64,000 nt of DNA from Xenorhabdus doucetiae. GTDB lineage: Bacteria > Pseudomonadota > Gammaproteobacteria > Enterobacterales > Enterobacteriaceae. The stretch spans positions 2,418,001 through 2,482,000 of the forward strand of contig NZ_FO704550.1 of the NCBI RefSeq assembly GCF_000968195.1, in the 5' to 3' direction. Both the position numbers and the translations under genes were made by a program. Below, one piece after another: positions 36,957 to 46,198 of the stretch. The notes under the pieces are model-generated. The model made no database searches. It was not told the DNA's origin and was given only the letters and a program-made list of their open reading frames with translations. Every line of letters begins with the position of its first letter. Position 1 is the stretch's first letter.

Positions 36957-37403
36957 ATGCAACAACACTCCCCTCTTATGACTTTGCGCGAACTGGCACA
37001 AGATGCCGCAGAAAAAGCAGCATCACAACTGGCACGCATTCGGCAAAGTCACCAGCAAATGGAGCAACAACTCACGGCGTTAATGGATTATCAGGATGAA
37101 TATCGTACCCGTTTGAATGACACCCTCAGCAGCGGCATGTCCTGCTCGACCTGGCAAAACTATCAGCAATTTATGAAAACGCTGGAAATGGCCATTGAAC
37201 AGCATAAGTTACAGCTCCATCAATGGCAAAAACGCCTTGAGCAAGCCATGTTGCAATGGCAGGAAAAACAGCAGCGCCTGAACGCCTTCGACACACTGCA
37301 ACAGCGGGCGGAGCATAATTTGAAGTTACACCAAAATCGCATGGAGCAAAAACAAATGGACGAGTATGCACAACGCGGTGCACAGCGGAGAATGAAACTA
37401 TGA
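36957..37403 (+). CDS. fliJ: Flagellar export protein FliJ
   Basis: 148 aa, almost wholly coiled coil (ARIRQSHQQMEQQLTALMDYQDEYRTRLN). The conserved C-terminal piece is NRMEQKQMDEYAQRGA. FliJ sits in the FliI hexamer and recycles chaperones. Start at 36957 has GAGG upstream; the ORF can be extended 17 codons but without an SD. It overlaps fliK by 4 bp. Confidence 0.94.
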   Translation: MQQHSPLMTLRELAQDAAEKAASQLARIRQSHQQMEQQLTALMDYQDEYRTRLNDTLSSGMSCSTWQNYQQFMKTLEMAIEQHKLQLHQWQKRLEQAMLQWQEKQQRLNAFDTLQQRAEHNLKLHQNRMEQKQMDEYAQRGAQRRMKL

Positions 37404-38842
37404 ATCTCACTCTTTTGCCTACAGATTTAAACATCACGAACCAAGGTCAGCCGGTTTTGAATAAGTCCGTGACCGATAACCCTTCTTCTCAATTCGAGCA
37501 ACTGCTCAATGCAGAAACCGCCGCTATGCGGAAGCCTTCTGCCCAAACGGATAAAAATAACCTGAAAGGGGAAAAATCGGCCTCTGATAAAGCTTTTGAT
37601 AAAACAACAGAAAAGAGCCAGTCACCGGTAACAACCGAGTCAGATCACCGTGTGGTCAAGGATAAATCGCAGGCGGAAGAGGCGGTACAGCAGGAAAACC
37701 GCGCTGAATTTGCGGTATTGAAAGAGGACGATCTGTTATCAGCCGAAGCATTAAGTGCGGCAATCCCCATCCAGCTTGCCGGGCTGTTGCCCCCTCAGGC
37801 CAATTCCGCGGTCGTTCCTGAAAACGCCAATGGACGGGTGGGCGATGAGTCGTTGGAAAATACATTGTCAGAAAATGCCGGGCTGGATAGCAAAAACAGC
37901 CCTGTCAGTACGCAGTTGGATAACAATATTAAAGACAGCCGGCTCATTGATCCCCGTCTTGCAGAACGCGCTAAAGCCGGTGAGCAACATGAAGATGTTC
38001 AGTTTGTTGCTAAACATGCCAAACAAGAGACGCCCCTGACCAATAAGAACGAGGCTGCTACTAATCTTCAATCTGAATTAGCCCCGCTCGCCGGACAAAT
38101 CAAGCTGGCTGCCAGCCGTCTTGCTACCCAAAATAAAGCCGGATCTGACAGTACGGTTCTCAAAAATGCCGTTTCCGCTATTTCGGATAATATTTCAGGT
38201 AATAGCAAAGAGCCAAACCTGTTCCAGACCGCAATTCAGGCCGCGCCTGCATTGGCAACCGCCACAGCAGAAACAGCGCCTGTCGATTCACCTGCGCTAT
38301 TAGCAACCCCGTCCCTGCTTTCAGCCGGACAACCCCCGGCGGGACAATTTCAACTGCACAGCACAACGGCACCGTTATTGAATGCCCATCTTGGCAGCGA
38401 AGAGTGGCAGCAACAGCTCAATCAGCATGTGCTGTTTTTTAACCGTCATGGCCTGCAACAAGCAGAACTTCGCCTGCATCCCCAAGAACTGGGCGCGCTG
38501 CATATCCGCATGAGCGTTGAAGACAATCAGGCACAACTGCATTTTGTTTCCGCTCATCAGCATGTTCGTGCGGCTCTGGAAGCGGCATTGCCGGGATTAC
38601 GCCATGCGCTGGCTGAAAATGGCATTCAACTGGCGCAAAGCAGCGTCAACAGTGATCCCCAAGGCAACCCTCAACAACAGCATTTTGCCAATAACCCGAA
38701 CAACCATTCCCGTTCCCATGCCGAAACGCAAGGGCATGATTCAACGGCTGCAACAGAGATGACAGTTTCTCATCCATCCGCTATCCGGGTAACCCCCCAA
38801 CAACTCACCTCGGCTCGCGGAGGGGTTGATACTTTTGCCTAA
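37400..38842 (+). CDS. fliK: Flagellar hook-length control protein FliK
   Basis: 480 aa, longer than E. coli FliK. The long N-terminal two-thirds is Ala/Gln/Ser/Asn-rich and poorly conserved, as expected for the secreted molecular ruler. The compact C-terminal domain is recognisable (EEWQQQLNQHVLFFNRHGLQQAELRLHPQELGALHIRMSV) and switches FlhB specificity. The extra length may reflect a longer hook (inference). Confidence 0.93.
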   Translation: MNLTLLPTDLNITNQGQPVLNKSVTDNPSSQFEQLLNAETAAMRKPSAQTDKNNLKGEKSASDKAFDKTTEKSQSPVTTESDHRVVKDKSQAEEAVQQENRAEFAVLKEDDLLSAEALSAAIPIQLAGLLPPQANSAVVPENANGRVGDESLENTLSENAGLDSKNSPVSTQLDNNIKDSRLIDPRLAERAKAGEQHEDVQFVAKHAKQETPLTNKNEAATNLQSELAPLAGQIKLAASRLATQNKAGSDSTVLKNAVSAISDNISGNSKEPNLFQTAIQAAPALATATAETAPVDSPALLATPSLLSAGQPPAGQFQLHSTTAPLLNAHLGSEEWQQQLNQHVLFFNRHGLQQAELRLHPQELGALHIRMSVEDNQAQLHFVSAHQHVRAALEAALPGLRHALAENGIQLAQSSVNSDPQGNPQQQHFANNPNNHSRSHAETQGHDSTAATEMTVSHPSAIRVTPQQLTSARGGVDTFA

Positions 38843-38857
38843 CGAATTTTGCCTAAC
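38833..38857 (+). repeat. Direct repeat at the fliK stop
   Basis: TTTTGCCTAAC occurs at 38833-38843 (containing the fliK stop) and 38847-38857, followed by the related TTCGCTTAACG. It duplicates the stop region and could shift the C-terminus by slippage. Confidence 0.5.
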
Positions 38858-38920
38858 CCATTTCGCTTAACGAAAAAAAGTCGATAACAAACGTGTGAGT
38901 TAATGGTTTTTTTTCCGTTT

Positions 38921-38940
38921 GTTCCGGCCATTGCCGGAAC
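38921..38940 (+). terminator. Hairpin between fliK and fliL
   Basis: GTTCCGGC-CATT-GCCGGAAC, a perfect 8-bp stem, no T-run after it. It lies in the 197-bp fliK-fliL gap and may partly separate fliF-K from fliL-R. Confidence 0.5.
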
Positions 38941-39039
38941 AAAGACGCGGGATAATTGGGATCGATTTTGATGGATAAGGGCTCCGCCACGGAATGCGCG
39001 GGGACTTATTCGCAACAGAAAACAGGAACTTGTTTGTCC

Positions 39040-39516
39040 ATGTCTGATTATAGCTACGAGCATAAACGCAAAAATCCAATTTGGATGATACTGTTAATAC
39101 TGATTGCTGTTCTTGGTGCTGCCATTGGAGGGTATAGCTGGTGGGTAATGAGCCAGTCAGCCAATAACAGTTCAGAAAAAACCAAAGCTATTGATACACC
39201 CGTATTTATGACTTTGGAGCCTTTTACGGTCAATTTGATCGACAACGAAGATCACTTTGATCGCGTGCTGTATGTTGGCATCACATTACGTTTAACTGAC
39301 CCCAAAACCCGTCAGCGCTTCCATGATTATCTGCCAGAAGTTCGTAGCCGTATGTTGCTGTTATTATCTCGCCAGAAAGCGACCGATCTGGCAAAAGATG
39401 ACGGCAAAATGCGTTTGGTGGCAGAGATCAAACAGACACTACACCCGACACTCATACCCGGTGAACCCGATCAGGAAATCACCGATGTATTATTTACTAC
39501 GTTTATTCTGCGATAA
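39040..39516 (+). CDS. fliL: Flagellar basal-body protein FliL
   Basis: 158 aa with one transmembrane helix near residues 14-36 (PIWMILLILIAVLGAAIGGY) and a periplasmic domain (VFMTLEPFTVNLI, DVLFTTFILR). FliL surrounds stators and supports torque. Start at 39040 has AGGAA upstream and matches the family length; the longer ORF start at 38956 would place the anchor too far in. First gene of fliLMNOPQR. Confidence 0.94.
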   Translation: MSDYSYEHKRKNPIWMILLILIAVLGAAIGGYSWWVMSQSANNSSEKTKAIDTPVFMTLEPFTVNLIDNEDHFDRVLYVGITLRLTDPKTRQRFHDYLPEVRSRMLLLLSRQKATDLAKDDGKMRLVAEIKQTLHPTLIPGEPDQEITDVLFTTFILR

Positions 39517-39521
39517 TCACA

Positions 39522-40529
39522 ATGAGTGACAATATTCTTTCACAAGCAGAGATTGATGCTCTGCTCAATGGTGACAGTGCCTCTGCTGATGACGTAGAAC
39601 AAACCGCGTCTGGAGAAAATGAGGTTCGTCCTTACGATCCCAATACGCAACGCCGTGTTGTACGCGAACGTTTGCAGTCACTGGAAATCATCAACGAACG
39701 TTTTGCCCGCCAATTCAGGATGGGGCTGTTTAACATGTTGCGCCGCAGTCCGGATATTACGGTCGGTGCCATCAAGGTTCAGCCTTATCACGAATTTGCC
39801 CGCAATCTGGCCGTGCCGACCAACCTCAATCTGGTTCATTTAAAGCCATTGAGGGGAACCGCACTCTTCGCTTTCGAGCCCAGCTTAGTTTATATCGCCG
39901 TGGATAACCTGTTTGGCGGTGATGGCCGTTTTCCAACCAAAGTGGAAGGCCGTGAATTTACCTATACCGAACAGCGGATCATTAACCGGATGCTGAAACT
40001 GGCACTGGATGCCTATCGCGACGCCTGGGATTCCATCTTTAAACTTGAAGTGGAATACGTGCGTTCCGAGACGCAGGTGAAATTCACCAATATCACCACT
40101 TCACCGAACGATATCGTGGTGACGACCCCGTTTCAGGTCGAGATTGGTGCATTGACCGGAGAATTCAATATCTGTATTCCCTTCGCCATGATCGAGCCTT
40201 TGCGCGAACGCCTGACCAATCCGCCGGTGGAAAATGTGCGTCAGGAAGAGAGCCAGTGGCGTGACAGTCTGGTGAAGCAAGTTCAGCATTCAGAATTAGA
40301 ACTGGTGGCGAACTTTGTTGATATTCCCCTGCGGCTATCAAAGATCCTTAAATTGAGAAAAGGCGATATTTTGCCGATTGAAAAACCTGAACGCTTAATC
40401 GTTCACGTTGATGGTGTGCCGGTGCTCACCAGTCAATATGGAACACTGAACGGGCAATATGCCCTGCGTGTTGAACACCTGATTAACCCTGTTTTAACGG
40501 CTCTGGATGAGGAAAAGCCCAATGAGTGA
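39522..40529 (+). CDS. fliM: Flagellar motor switch protein FliM
   Basis: 335 aa. The N-terminal CheY-P-binding peptide (ILSQAEIDALLNG) is intact, followed by the CheC-like middle domain with the GGxG loop (LFGGDGRFPT) and the C-terminal FliN-like domain. It forms the C-ring wall. 5 bp after fliL; overlaps fliN by 8 bp. Confidence 0.97.
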   Translation: MSDNILSQAEIDALLNGDSASADDVEQTASGENEVRPYDPNTQRRVVRERLQSLEIINERFARQFRMGLFNMLRRSPDITVGAIKVQPYHEFARNLAVPTNLNLVHLKPLRGTALFAFEPSLVYIAVDNLFGGDGRFPTKVEGREFTYTEQRIINRMLKLALDAYRDAWDSIFKLEVEYVRSETQVKFTNITTSPNDIVVTTPFQVEIGALTGEFNICIPFAMIEPLRERLTNPPVENVRQEESQWRDSLVKQVQHSELELVANFVDIPLRLSKILKLRKGDILPIEKPERLIVHVDGVPVLTSQYGTLNGQYALRVEHLINPVLTALDEEKPNE

Positions 40530-40929
40530 TGCTAAACAACCTACAGATACCAGCTCGACTGAAGCTATGTGGGCAGAAGCGCTGGAACAACAGGCCGCAC
40601 AGCAAACCTCTGACAGCGGCGCGTCAATATTTGAGAATCTGGATGCACAGGATGCGTTAGCCCAACTCTCCGATATTGATCTGATCATGGATATTCCCGT
40701 CAAGCTCTCGGTTGAGCTAGGCCGTACCAAAATGACCATCAAACAACTTTTGAGACTGTCACAAGGCTCGGTTGTTCCCCTTGATGGATTGGCGGGTGAA
40801 CCGTTGGATATTCTGATTAATGGTTATTTGATCGCACAGGGGGAAGTGGTGGTGGTCTCCGATAAATACGGTATTCGTATCACCGATATCATCACGCCTT
40901 CTGAGCGTATGCGTCGCTTGAGTCGTTAA
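40522..40929 (+). CDS. fliN: Flagellar motor switch protein FliN
   Basis: 135 aa. The conserved SpoA domain at the C-terminus is intact (DIPVKLSVELGRTKMTIKQLLRLSQGSVVPLDGLAGEPLDILING). Start at 40522 is preceded by GAGGAAAAG; an in-frame ATG at 40507 inside fliM lacks support. Base of the C-ring and docking point for FliH. Confidence 0.97.
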   Translation: MSDAKQPTDTSSTEAMWAEALEQQAAQQTSDSGASIFENLDAQDALAQLSDIDLIMDIPVKLSVELGRTKMTIKQLLRLSQGSVVPLDGLAGEPLDILINGYLIAQGEVVVVSDKYGIRITDIITPSERMRRLSR

Positions 40930-40931
40930 CG

Positions 40932-41408
40932 ATGATGGCAAACCCGCCTTCCGTTCATGCTTCTTTTCAACCGGGTGCGGCATCTGATGCTGCACCTGTA
41001 AGCATGATCAAACAGACAAGCAATGACCCCCTGCCGGCCGGCCAATCGCTGATACAAGTCAGCAGTGCCTTGGGCGGTATTTTATTGCTGATTTTCTTTA
41101 TGACATGGCTCATTCGCCGTTTGGGTTTTGCCCCTGCGAAAAGCAAAAATCATCGTTTGCTGAACGTTAAGGCAAGCTGCTCCCTTGGGCCGAAAGAGCG
41201 GGTTGTAGTGGTCGAAGTCGAAGATAATTGGCTGGTTTTGGGGGTCACTTCCCAACAGATCACGATGCTGCACCAAATGCCTGCACCGTCAGATAACGTG
41301 GATAACGTGGATAAAAAGTGCGCATCCAAATCGCTGCCCTTTGGTCAGATGCTAAAAAATACGCTCCAGCGAAAGCGCAAGAATGACAAGGACGATGATG
41401 AAAAATAG
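40932..41408 (+). CDS. fliO: Flagellar export-gate assembly protein FliO
   Basis: 158 aa. A single transmembrane helix (GGILLLIFFMTWLIRRLGFAP) is followed by a small cytoplasmic domain (VVEVEDNWLVLGV) and a Lys/Asp-rich tail. FliO helps FliP ring assembly. The N-terminal 35 residues before the membrane helix are variable. Overlaps the fliP start by 11 bp. Confidence 0.93.
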   Translation: MMANPPSVHASFQPGAASDAAPVSMIKQTSNDPLPAGQSLIQVSSALGGILLLIFFMTWLIRRLGFAPAKSKNHRLLNVKASCSLGPKERVVVVEVEDNWLVLGVTSQQITMLHQMPAPSDNVDNVDKKCASKSLPFGQMLKNTLQRKRKNDKDDDEK

Positions 41409-42192
41409 CGTTTTTTTTATGACAGGCAATCGAATGACCGGTAAGCAATGGGTAATGCGTTTGATGGCGCTGTTTCTGGCACTCCTGCTGCCGCTGTTCC
41501 CCATGAACGCGGCGGCCGAGTTTCCGGGTATCATCAGCCAGCCTTTAGCCAATGGCGGACAAAGTTGGTCATTGCCGGTTCAAACCCTGATTTTCATCAC
41601 GGCACTGGGCTTTATCCCCGCTGCCCTGCTGATGATGACCAGTTTTACCCGCATCATTATTGTACTGGGTTTACTGCGCAATGCGCTGGGAACCCCTTCC
41701 GCGCCGCCTAACCAAGTGATGCTGGGGTTAGCGCTGTTTATGACTTTTTTCATCATGGCGCCGGTATTTGATAAGGTCTATCAAAACGCTTACCTGCCCT
41801 ACAGTGAAGATAAAATCACGCTGGAAGTCGCTTTGGATCAGGGTGCCCAGCCCCTGCGCCAATTTATGTTACGCCAAACACGGGAAAATGATCTGGCACT
41901 GTTTGCCCGTCTTGCCAATCAAGAAGCATTTGAAACGGCGGATTCAGTTCCCATGCGCGTGCTGGTTCCCGCCTTTATTACCAGTGAATTGAAAACCGCG
42001 TTCCAGATCGGCTTTACCCTCTTTATTCCATTCCTGATTATCGATCTGGTGGTTGCCAGTGTCTTGATGGCGTTGGGGATGATGATGGTGCCGCCGGCCA
42101 CCATCTCACTGCCGTTCAAACTGATGCTGTTTGTCTTGGTCGATGGTTGGCAATTATTGCTGGGTTCACTGGCACAAAGTTTTTATGTCTAG
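41398..42192 (+). CDS. fliP: Flagellar export-gate protein FliP
   Basis: 264 aa. An N-terminal signal peptide (LMALFLALLLPLFPMNAAA) is followed by FliP signatures: FTRIIIVLGLLRNALGTPSAPPNQVMLGLALFMT and PAFITSELKTAFQIGFTLFIPFLIIDLVVAS. It is the pentameric core of the gate. I chose the ATG at 41398 because AAGGA lies 5 nt upstream; ATG 41383 adds five residues. Confidence 0.96.
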   Translation: MKNSVFFMTGNRMTGKQWVMRLMALFLALLLPLFPMNAAAEFPGIISQPLANGGQSWSLPVQTLIFITALGFIPAALLMMTSFTRIIIVLGLLRNALGTPSAPPNQVMLGLALFMTFFIMAPVFDKVYQNAYLPYSEDKITLEVALDQGAQPLRQFMLRQTRENDLALFARLANQEAFETADSVPMRVLVPAFITSELKTAFQIGFTLFIPFLIIDLVVASVLMALGMMMVPPATISLPFKLMLFVLVDGWQLLLGSLAQSFYV

Positions 42193-42254
42193 CCAACGGC
42201 CTGATATTTAAAGAACAATAAAGAACAAAGATCAAAAAGCGGTTTGAGGAAATT

Positions 42255-42524
42255 ATGACTCCAGAATCGGTAATGGCTCTCGGTGTTGAGGCAATGAAAG
42301 TGGCGTTGGCACTGGCTGCCCCACTCCTTTTATCTGCCTTGGTTTGTGGCTTGGTCATCAGCTTATTACAGGCAGCAACTCAGGTAAACGAGATGACCTT
42401 ATCGTTTATTCCGAAAATCTTGGCCGTTGTCGTGACCATCGTCATCGCCGGGCCGTGGATGCTCAATTTGCTGCTGGACTACATGCGCACGCTGTTTAGC
42501 AGCATTCCGGCTATTATCGGTTAA
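42255..42524 (+). CDS. fliQ: Flagellar export-gate protein FliQ
   Basis: 89 aa, two transmembrane helices, full FliQ pattern (MALGVEAMKVALALAAPLLLSALVCGLVISLLQAATQVNEMTLSFIPK). Four copies join FliP5-FliR1 to form the gate. Followed after 2 bp by fliR. Confidence 0.97.
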   Translation: MTPESVMALGVEAMKVALALAAPLLLSALVCGLVISLLQAATQVNEMTLSFIPKILAVVVTIVIAGPWMLNLLLDYMRTLFSSIPAIIG

Positions 42525-42526
42525 TT

Positions 42527-43309
42527 ATGATCCCGTTTGACAGCGAAACCCTTTCCCGCCTCGTCAGTGATTTTTTCTGGCCATTGGTGCGCCTGTTAGC
42601 CTTGTTCAGTACAGCCCCTATTTTCAGTGAAAAACAGATACCGATAAAAGTTAAACTTGGCCTGGCATTCTTTATCACCGCTGTACTCGTTCCAACGCTG
42701 CCTTCCCCTCAAATTCCGGTCTTTTCTGTGGCCGGAATTTGGGTCTTAATACAACAAGTCTTGATTGGTATGGCCTTGGGATTGACCATGCAGATCGCCT
42801 TTGCCGTCGTACGTCATGCCGGTGAAGTCCTCGGTTTACAGATGGGGCTTTCATTCGCCACATTTTTTGATCCTACGGGTGGCCCGAATATGCCTATTTT
42901 AGCCCGTATTCTCAATATGCTGATGATGCTGCTGTTCTTGGCTTTTGATGGGCATTTATGGCTATTATCGATTCTGGCCGATACGTTTTATTCCATCCCT
43001 ATTCAATCAACGCAACTGAACCCGAAAGGTTTTTTATTGTTATCCCAAAGTGCCAGCCTGATCTTTGTCAATGGCATGATGCTGGCAATGCCAATGATTA
43101 CCCTGCTTCTGGTCTTGAACTTTTCGCTGGGGATCTTAAACCGCATGACACCACAGCTCTCTGTATTTGTGGTCGGTTTTCCGTTGACCCTGACAGTGGG
43201 AATTTTCACGCTTTCTCTGTTGTTCCCACTGCTGGTGCCATTTACTGAACGATTATTTAGTGAAATGTTCGACCGTATGGCGGTGATTGTCAGTGAAATA
43301 TCGGGCTAA
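42527..43309 (+). CDS. fliR: Flagellar export-gate protein FliR
   Basis: 260 aa, about six hydrophobic segments. Family stretches: FSTAPIFSEKQIPIKVKLGLAF, GEVLGLQMGLSFATFFDP and LNFSLGILNRMTPQLSVFVVGFPLTL. Last gene of the fli operon here; its stop overlaps by 3-4 bp the stop of the convergent SDR gene. The usual downstream enterobacterial neighbour rcsA is not seen. Confidence 0.96.
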   Translation: MIPFDSETLSRLVSDFFWPLVRLLALFSTAPIFSEKQIPIKVKLGLAFFITAVLVPTLPSPQIPVFSVAGIWVLIQQVLIGMALGLTMQIAFAVVRHAGEVLGLQMGLSFATFFDPTGGPNMPILARILNMLMMLLFLAFDGHLWLLSILADTFYSIPIQSTQLNPKGFLLLSQSASLIFVNGMMLAMPMITLLLVLNFSLGILNRMTPQLSVFVVGFPLTLTVGIFTLSLLFPLLVPFTERLFSEMFDRMAVIVSEISG

Positions 43310-44064
43310 TTAAAATTGGGTTGGCCATTGGATGCGCTAACACCGCCATCAACCGGCAAATTCACTCCATTGATAAAGCTGGCATCATCACTGGCTAAAA
43401 AGGCAATGGCGGCGGCCACTTCGGAAGGTTGCCCCGCTCTCTTTAACGAGATTCGGCTATCGAAATAGTGCAACGTTTCATCGTCGAAACGGGCAACCAT
43501 CGGCGTCATCACTAAACTTGGGCACACGGCATTAACACGAACGCCCTGAGCGCCGTAATCCAGTGCCATCGCACGGGTCACATTGACCACCGCGCCTTTT
43601 GCTGCGCAATAATGTGCCCCTCCCCAATCACCGCCCAACCCCGATACAGACGCATTATTGACAATACATCCCTGACTTTTCAGTAAATGCGGCAAGGCGG
43701 AATAACTACAATTAAGTACCCCATTCAGATTTGTCGCCAGCACTTCATCGCCCTTTTCTGGAGAGACACTTAATAAATCACCAACAACATACAAGCCTGC
43801 ATTATTGACCAGAATATCTATCCGTCCAAAATGCCTGACCGTTTCATCCACCATGTTGTTAACCGATTCCCGATTCGCCACATCGGTCTGGATCACGAGC
43901 GTTTTGTCCGATGACAATTCACTGCACACATGGTTAAGTTTATCTGTATCCCGCCCGGCCAAGACAACAATAGCGCCTTCTTGTGAAAAACGCTTTGCGG
44001 TCGCCTCGCCAATGCCGCTGCCTGCGCCAGTAATAATGACAACTTTATCCTCGAATCGCTTCAT
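43306..44064 (-). CDS. SDR-family NAD(P)-dependent oxidoreductase
   Basis: 252 aa classical short-chain dehydrogenase: TGAGSGIG cofactor loop, NNAG, catalytic Ser in NNASVSG, YCAAK as the YxxxK motif, and LPVDGG near the end. The substrate is unknown. GAGG lies 9 nt before ATG 44064; an ATG 15 bp upstream is also in frame. It is the first of five genes between fliR and flgL that have no flagellar role, so it marks an accessory insertion. Confidence 0.92.
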   Translation of the reverse strand: MKRFEDKVVIITGAGSGIGEATAKRFSQEGAIVVLAGRDTDKLNHVCSELSSDKTLVIQTDVANRESVNNMVDETVRHFGRIDILVNNAGLYVVGDLLSVSPEKGDEVLATNLNGVLNCSYSALPHLLKSQGCIVNNASVSGLGGDWGGAHYCAAKGAVVNVTRAMALDYGAQGVRVNAVCPSLVMTPMVARFDDETLHYFDSRISLKRAGQPSEVAAAIAFLASDDASFINGVNLPVDGGVSASNGQPNFN

Positions 44065-44411
44065 TTTATTTATCCTCATTGATGTAGTTTCAAAATTCGC
44101 TATAAATTTGCATTCCCGTAGGCAAGCAGTATAAGTTTTTCTAACTGATTTCAGGTATTGGCTGAAGACCGGGCACTAATTTATCCCAAATAGATGTTAT
44201 CCCATTGCCAGACAATGTTTTTTATGTATGGAAAGCAAAATATTCAATAATCATATCCGCCAGAATATTATTTGTTAATTATTCTACTATAACTTTTTTT
44301 ATATCTGGTTAGTCATTAAGTAGCTGATAACAGTTCGACCAGAGTTTATCGCCAATAAACTTCACATTACACTGGCATTGCTCCTAAATATAGCTGTCTA
44401 TATTCCGCCAT
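44065..44411. other. Gene-free stretch between SDR and ArsR-like genes
   Basis: About 350 bp of AT-rich DNA. It must contain the SDR promoter; I see no convincing ORF, repeat or terminator in it. Confidence 0.5.
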
Positions 44412-45092
44412 CTATTCCACACCAAACTTCTGTTTAAGCACCCGCTTTCCTGATTCTGTTAATACCAGTTCCCGGCTATCCAATTGCCTAACCGCCCATT
44501 TTTTCGTTAGAAAAATATCAAGCAACGATGCCCCTAAAAACCCACCCAGATGGAAATGCCGTTCACTCCAGTCAAGGCAAGAACAGGCAAATTTTCGCCG
44601 TGCGGAAAATGCTGCATTACAGTCTATGTCAAGAGAAAACAGAAAGTCTTTTCCCGTTTGCGTTAATTCATACTTATCCGTTATCCAATGGCTTGTCAGT
44701 AGACTATCGTGGATTTTTACCGCAATTTCTCCCGCCATATGATCATAACAAGTCCGGAAGAAACGCAGAGATTGGGGTGTAGAAATTTTGGCAATATCTT
44801 GATGCTCACCATTGGCAAAACACATCATATTTTCCAGTAGCTGTGAGACTTCTTTACTCTGAATCTTAAAATAACGGTGCCGCCCCTGTTTAATACAGTC
44901 AATTAACTTTTTCTCTACCAAGCGATTTAGATGAGCGCTGGTGGTTGACGGGGCAACATCGGTGGCAGCACTTAATTCAGTCGCGGTATAAGCACGTCCA
45001 TCCATCATCAAAAACAACATACGGGCGCGGGTACGGTCGGCCAGTACCGCTGCAAGGGCAGCAACGCTTTCCTCAAGATTAAATTCATCCAT
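44412..45092 (-). CDS. ArsR-family winged-helix transcriptional regulator
   Basis: 226 aa, about twice the usual ArsR length. The winged helix is at residues 10-85 (LADRTRARMLFLMMDGRAYTATELSAATDVAPSTTSAHLNRLVEKKLI). The C-terminal part has a Cys pair (ACSC) and a second region ending ELVLTESGKRVLKQKFG, as in larger ArsR-like repressors. It is divergent from the ABM gene 74 bp away, so probably controls that gene. The effector is unknown. Confidence 0.85.
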   Translation of the reverse strand: MDEFNLEESVAALAAVLADRTRARMLFLMMDGRAYTATELSAATDVAPSTTSAHLNRLVEKKLIDCIKQGRHRYFKIQSKEVSQLLENMMCFANGEHQDIAKISTPQSLRFFRTCYDHMAGEIAVKIHDSLLTSHWITDKYELTQTGKDFLFSLDIDCNAAFSARRKFACSCLDWSERHFHLGGFLGASLLDIFLTKKWAVRQLDSRELVLTESGKRVLKQKFGVE

Positions 45093-45166
45093 ATTTCGGT
45101 GGTTGTCGAAGTGAGTGGGTTTTCAACAAGATATCTTAGGTTTTTTTATTACTCAAGGAGACGAAA

Positions 45167-45478
45167 GTGTTAGCGGTCATATTTGAAGTTGAAATCGCAG
45201 AGAATCAAAGTAAGCATTATTTTGATGCTGCGGCGATAATCACACCATTATTGGATTCGGTTCCGGGTTTTATTTCCGTCGAACGTTTTCAAAGTATCAA
45301 CCATAACAATAAATATTTATCACTCTCTTACTGGCGCGATGAAGAAGCGATAAAGCAGTGGAGAGAGAATAGCCAACACCAGGAAGCGCAGATATTAGGG
45401 CGTAATGGCGTCTTTGCAGATTATCACCTGAGAGTCGCCGCCATTATCCGTGATTATGGGATGTACGGAAATAAATAA
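45167..45478 (+). CDS. Antibiotic biosynthesis monooxygenase (ABM) domain protein
   Basis: 103 aa, single ferredoxin-like ABM domain (VPGFISVERFQS, YLSLSYWRDEEAIKQWRENSQHQEAQ). Homologues are cofactor-free monooxygenases or stress proteins of the YgiN/HmoA type. The start is GTG with AAGGAG close upstream. It is divergent from the ArsR-like gene; function not known. Confidence 0.88.
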   Translation: MLAVIFEVEIAENQSKHYFDAAAIITPLLDSVPGFISVERFQSINHNNKYLSLSYWRDEEAIKQWRENSQHQEAQILGRNGVFADYHLRVAAIIRDYGMYGNK

Positions 45479-45494
45479 TCCCTTATTTCTTTAT

Positions 45495-45598
45495 TTGATG
45501 AAAAACAGATTTGGGCTGAAAAGTATTTAGCTCAAATCCAAGCTGACAGTGACACTTTAAAAAATGGGTCACTGTCAGGCCAAGTCAGAGCTAATACA
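45495..45598. repeat. Direct repeat R1 flanking the PIN/HTH module
   Basis: About 104 bp, ~87% identical by eye to R2 at 46797-46898, same orientation. R1 contains a perfect 11-bp inverted repeat (45543-45553 with 45568-45578), which is degraded in R2. It starts 17 bp after the ABM stop. Confidence 0.8.
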
Positions 45599-45622
45599 AA
45601 ATAATTAGCCGATGATAATTTT

Positions 45623-46198
45623 TCATAACATAAATTTATAGCTTTCCAATGCTTTAACTGTCTTAGCCATCCCTATTTGGGATAAAGACGCGAGAAATTC
45701 CTCAATTGTTAATGGCGGTTTTTTCAATGAATTTCGTAAATTATTAATGGATTGTAGGGATATTGCATGATTAAGATCTATTATATCTGATACAAAATCA
45801 TCTGGGTGAAACGCTTCAATGCCAAAAGTAGAAAGATAATCTGCCGGAAAATCTTTTAGATTGTACGTAACGATGATTTCGGCATTCGCCTGTATTGCAG
45901 CAGCAAGAACATGGCGATCATTCTTATCGATCAAATTGATACTCGGGATCAACAAGTCATATCCAATAACATTAGCATCTGGTAATGCTCTATCCATGAG
46001 CATTTGTACGCGATTAAGCTGCTCAACGGTTAAATCTGATCTATTAATTAAAAGATTTCGTTTCCATTCTTCATGAATATCAACTGTCCATTTGGGTTGA
46101 TAAAGGCCGCATAGACCGAGGTGCATTAACAAGTCTCGCAGCCTTGCTGGATAAAGTACACACGCATCCAGTAACACAGGATAGGGTGAATGTGTCAT
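45623..46198 (-). CDS. PIN-domain toxin
   Basis: 191 aa. PIN-type ribonuclease signature: PVLLDACVLYP at the N-terminus gives the first Asp, INLIDKNDRHVLAAAIQANAEIIVTYNLKDFP supplies the central acidic cluster, and a helical tail follows. Such VapC-like toxins cleave RNA. Its start overlaps the stop of the upstream HTH gene by 1 bp, a typical toxin-antitoxin arrangement with the antitoxin first. The substrate is unknown. Confidence 0.85.
   Translation of the reverse strand: MTHSPYPVLLDACVLYPARLRDLLMHLGLCGLYQPKWTVDIHEEWKRNLLINRSDLTVEQLNRVQMLMDRALPDANVIGYDLLIPSINLIDKNDRHVLAAAIQANAEIIVTYNLKDFPADYLSTFGIEAFHPDDFVSDIIDLNHAISLQSINNLRNSLKKPPLTIEEFLASLSQIGMAKTVKALESYKFML

Noticed and set aside
45608..45615. 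GCCGATGA as another sigma-28 -10 box
   Set aside because: No TAAA-like -35 at 15-nt spacing and no suitable downstream flagellar gene.
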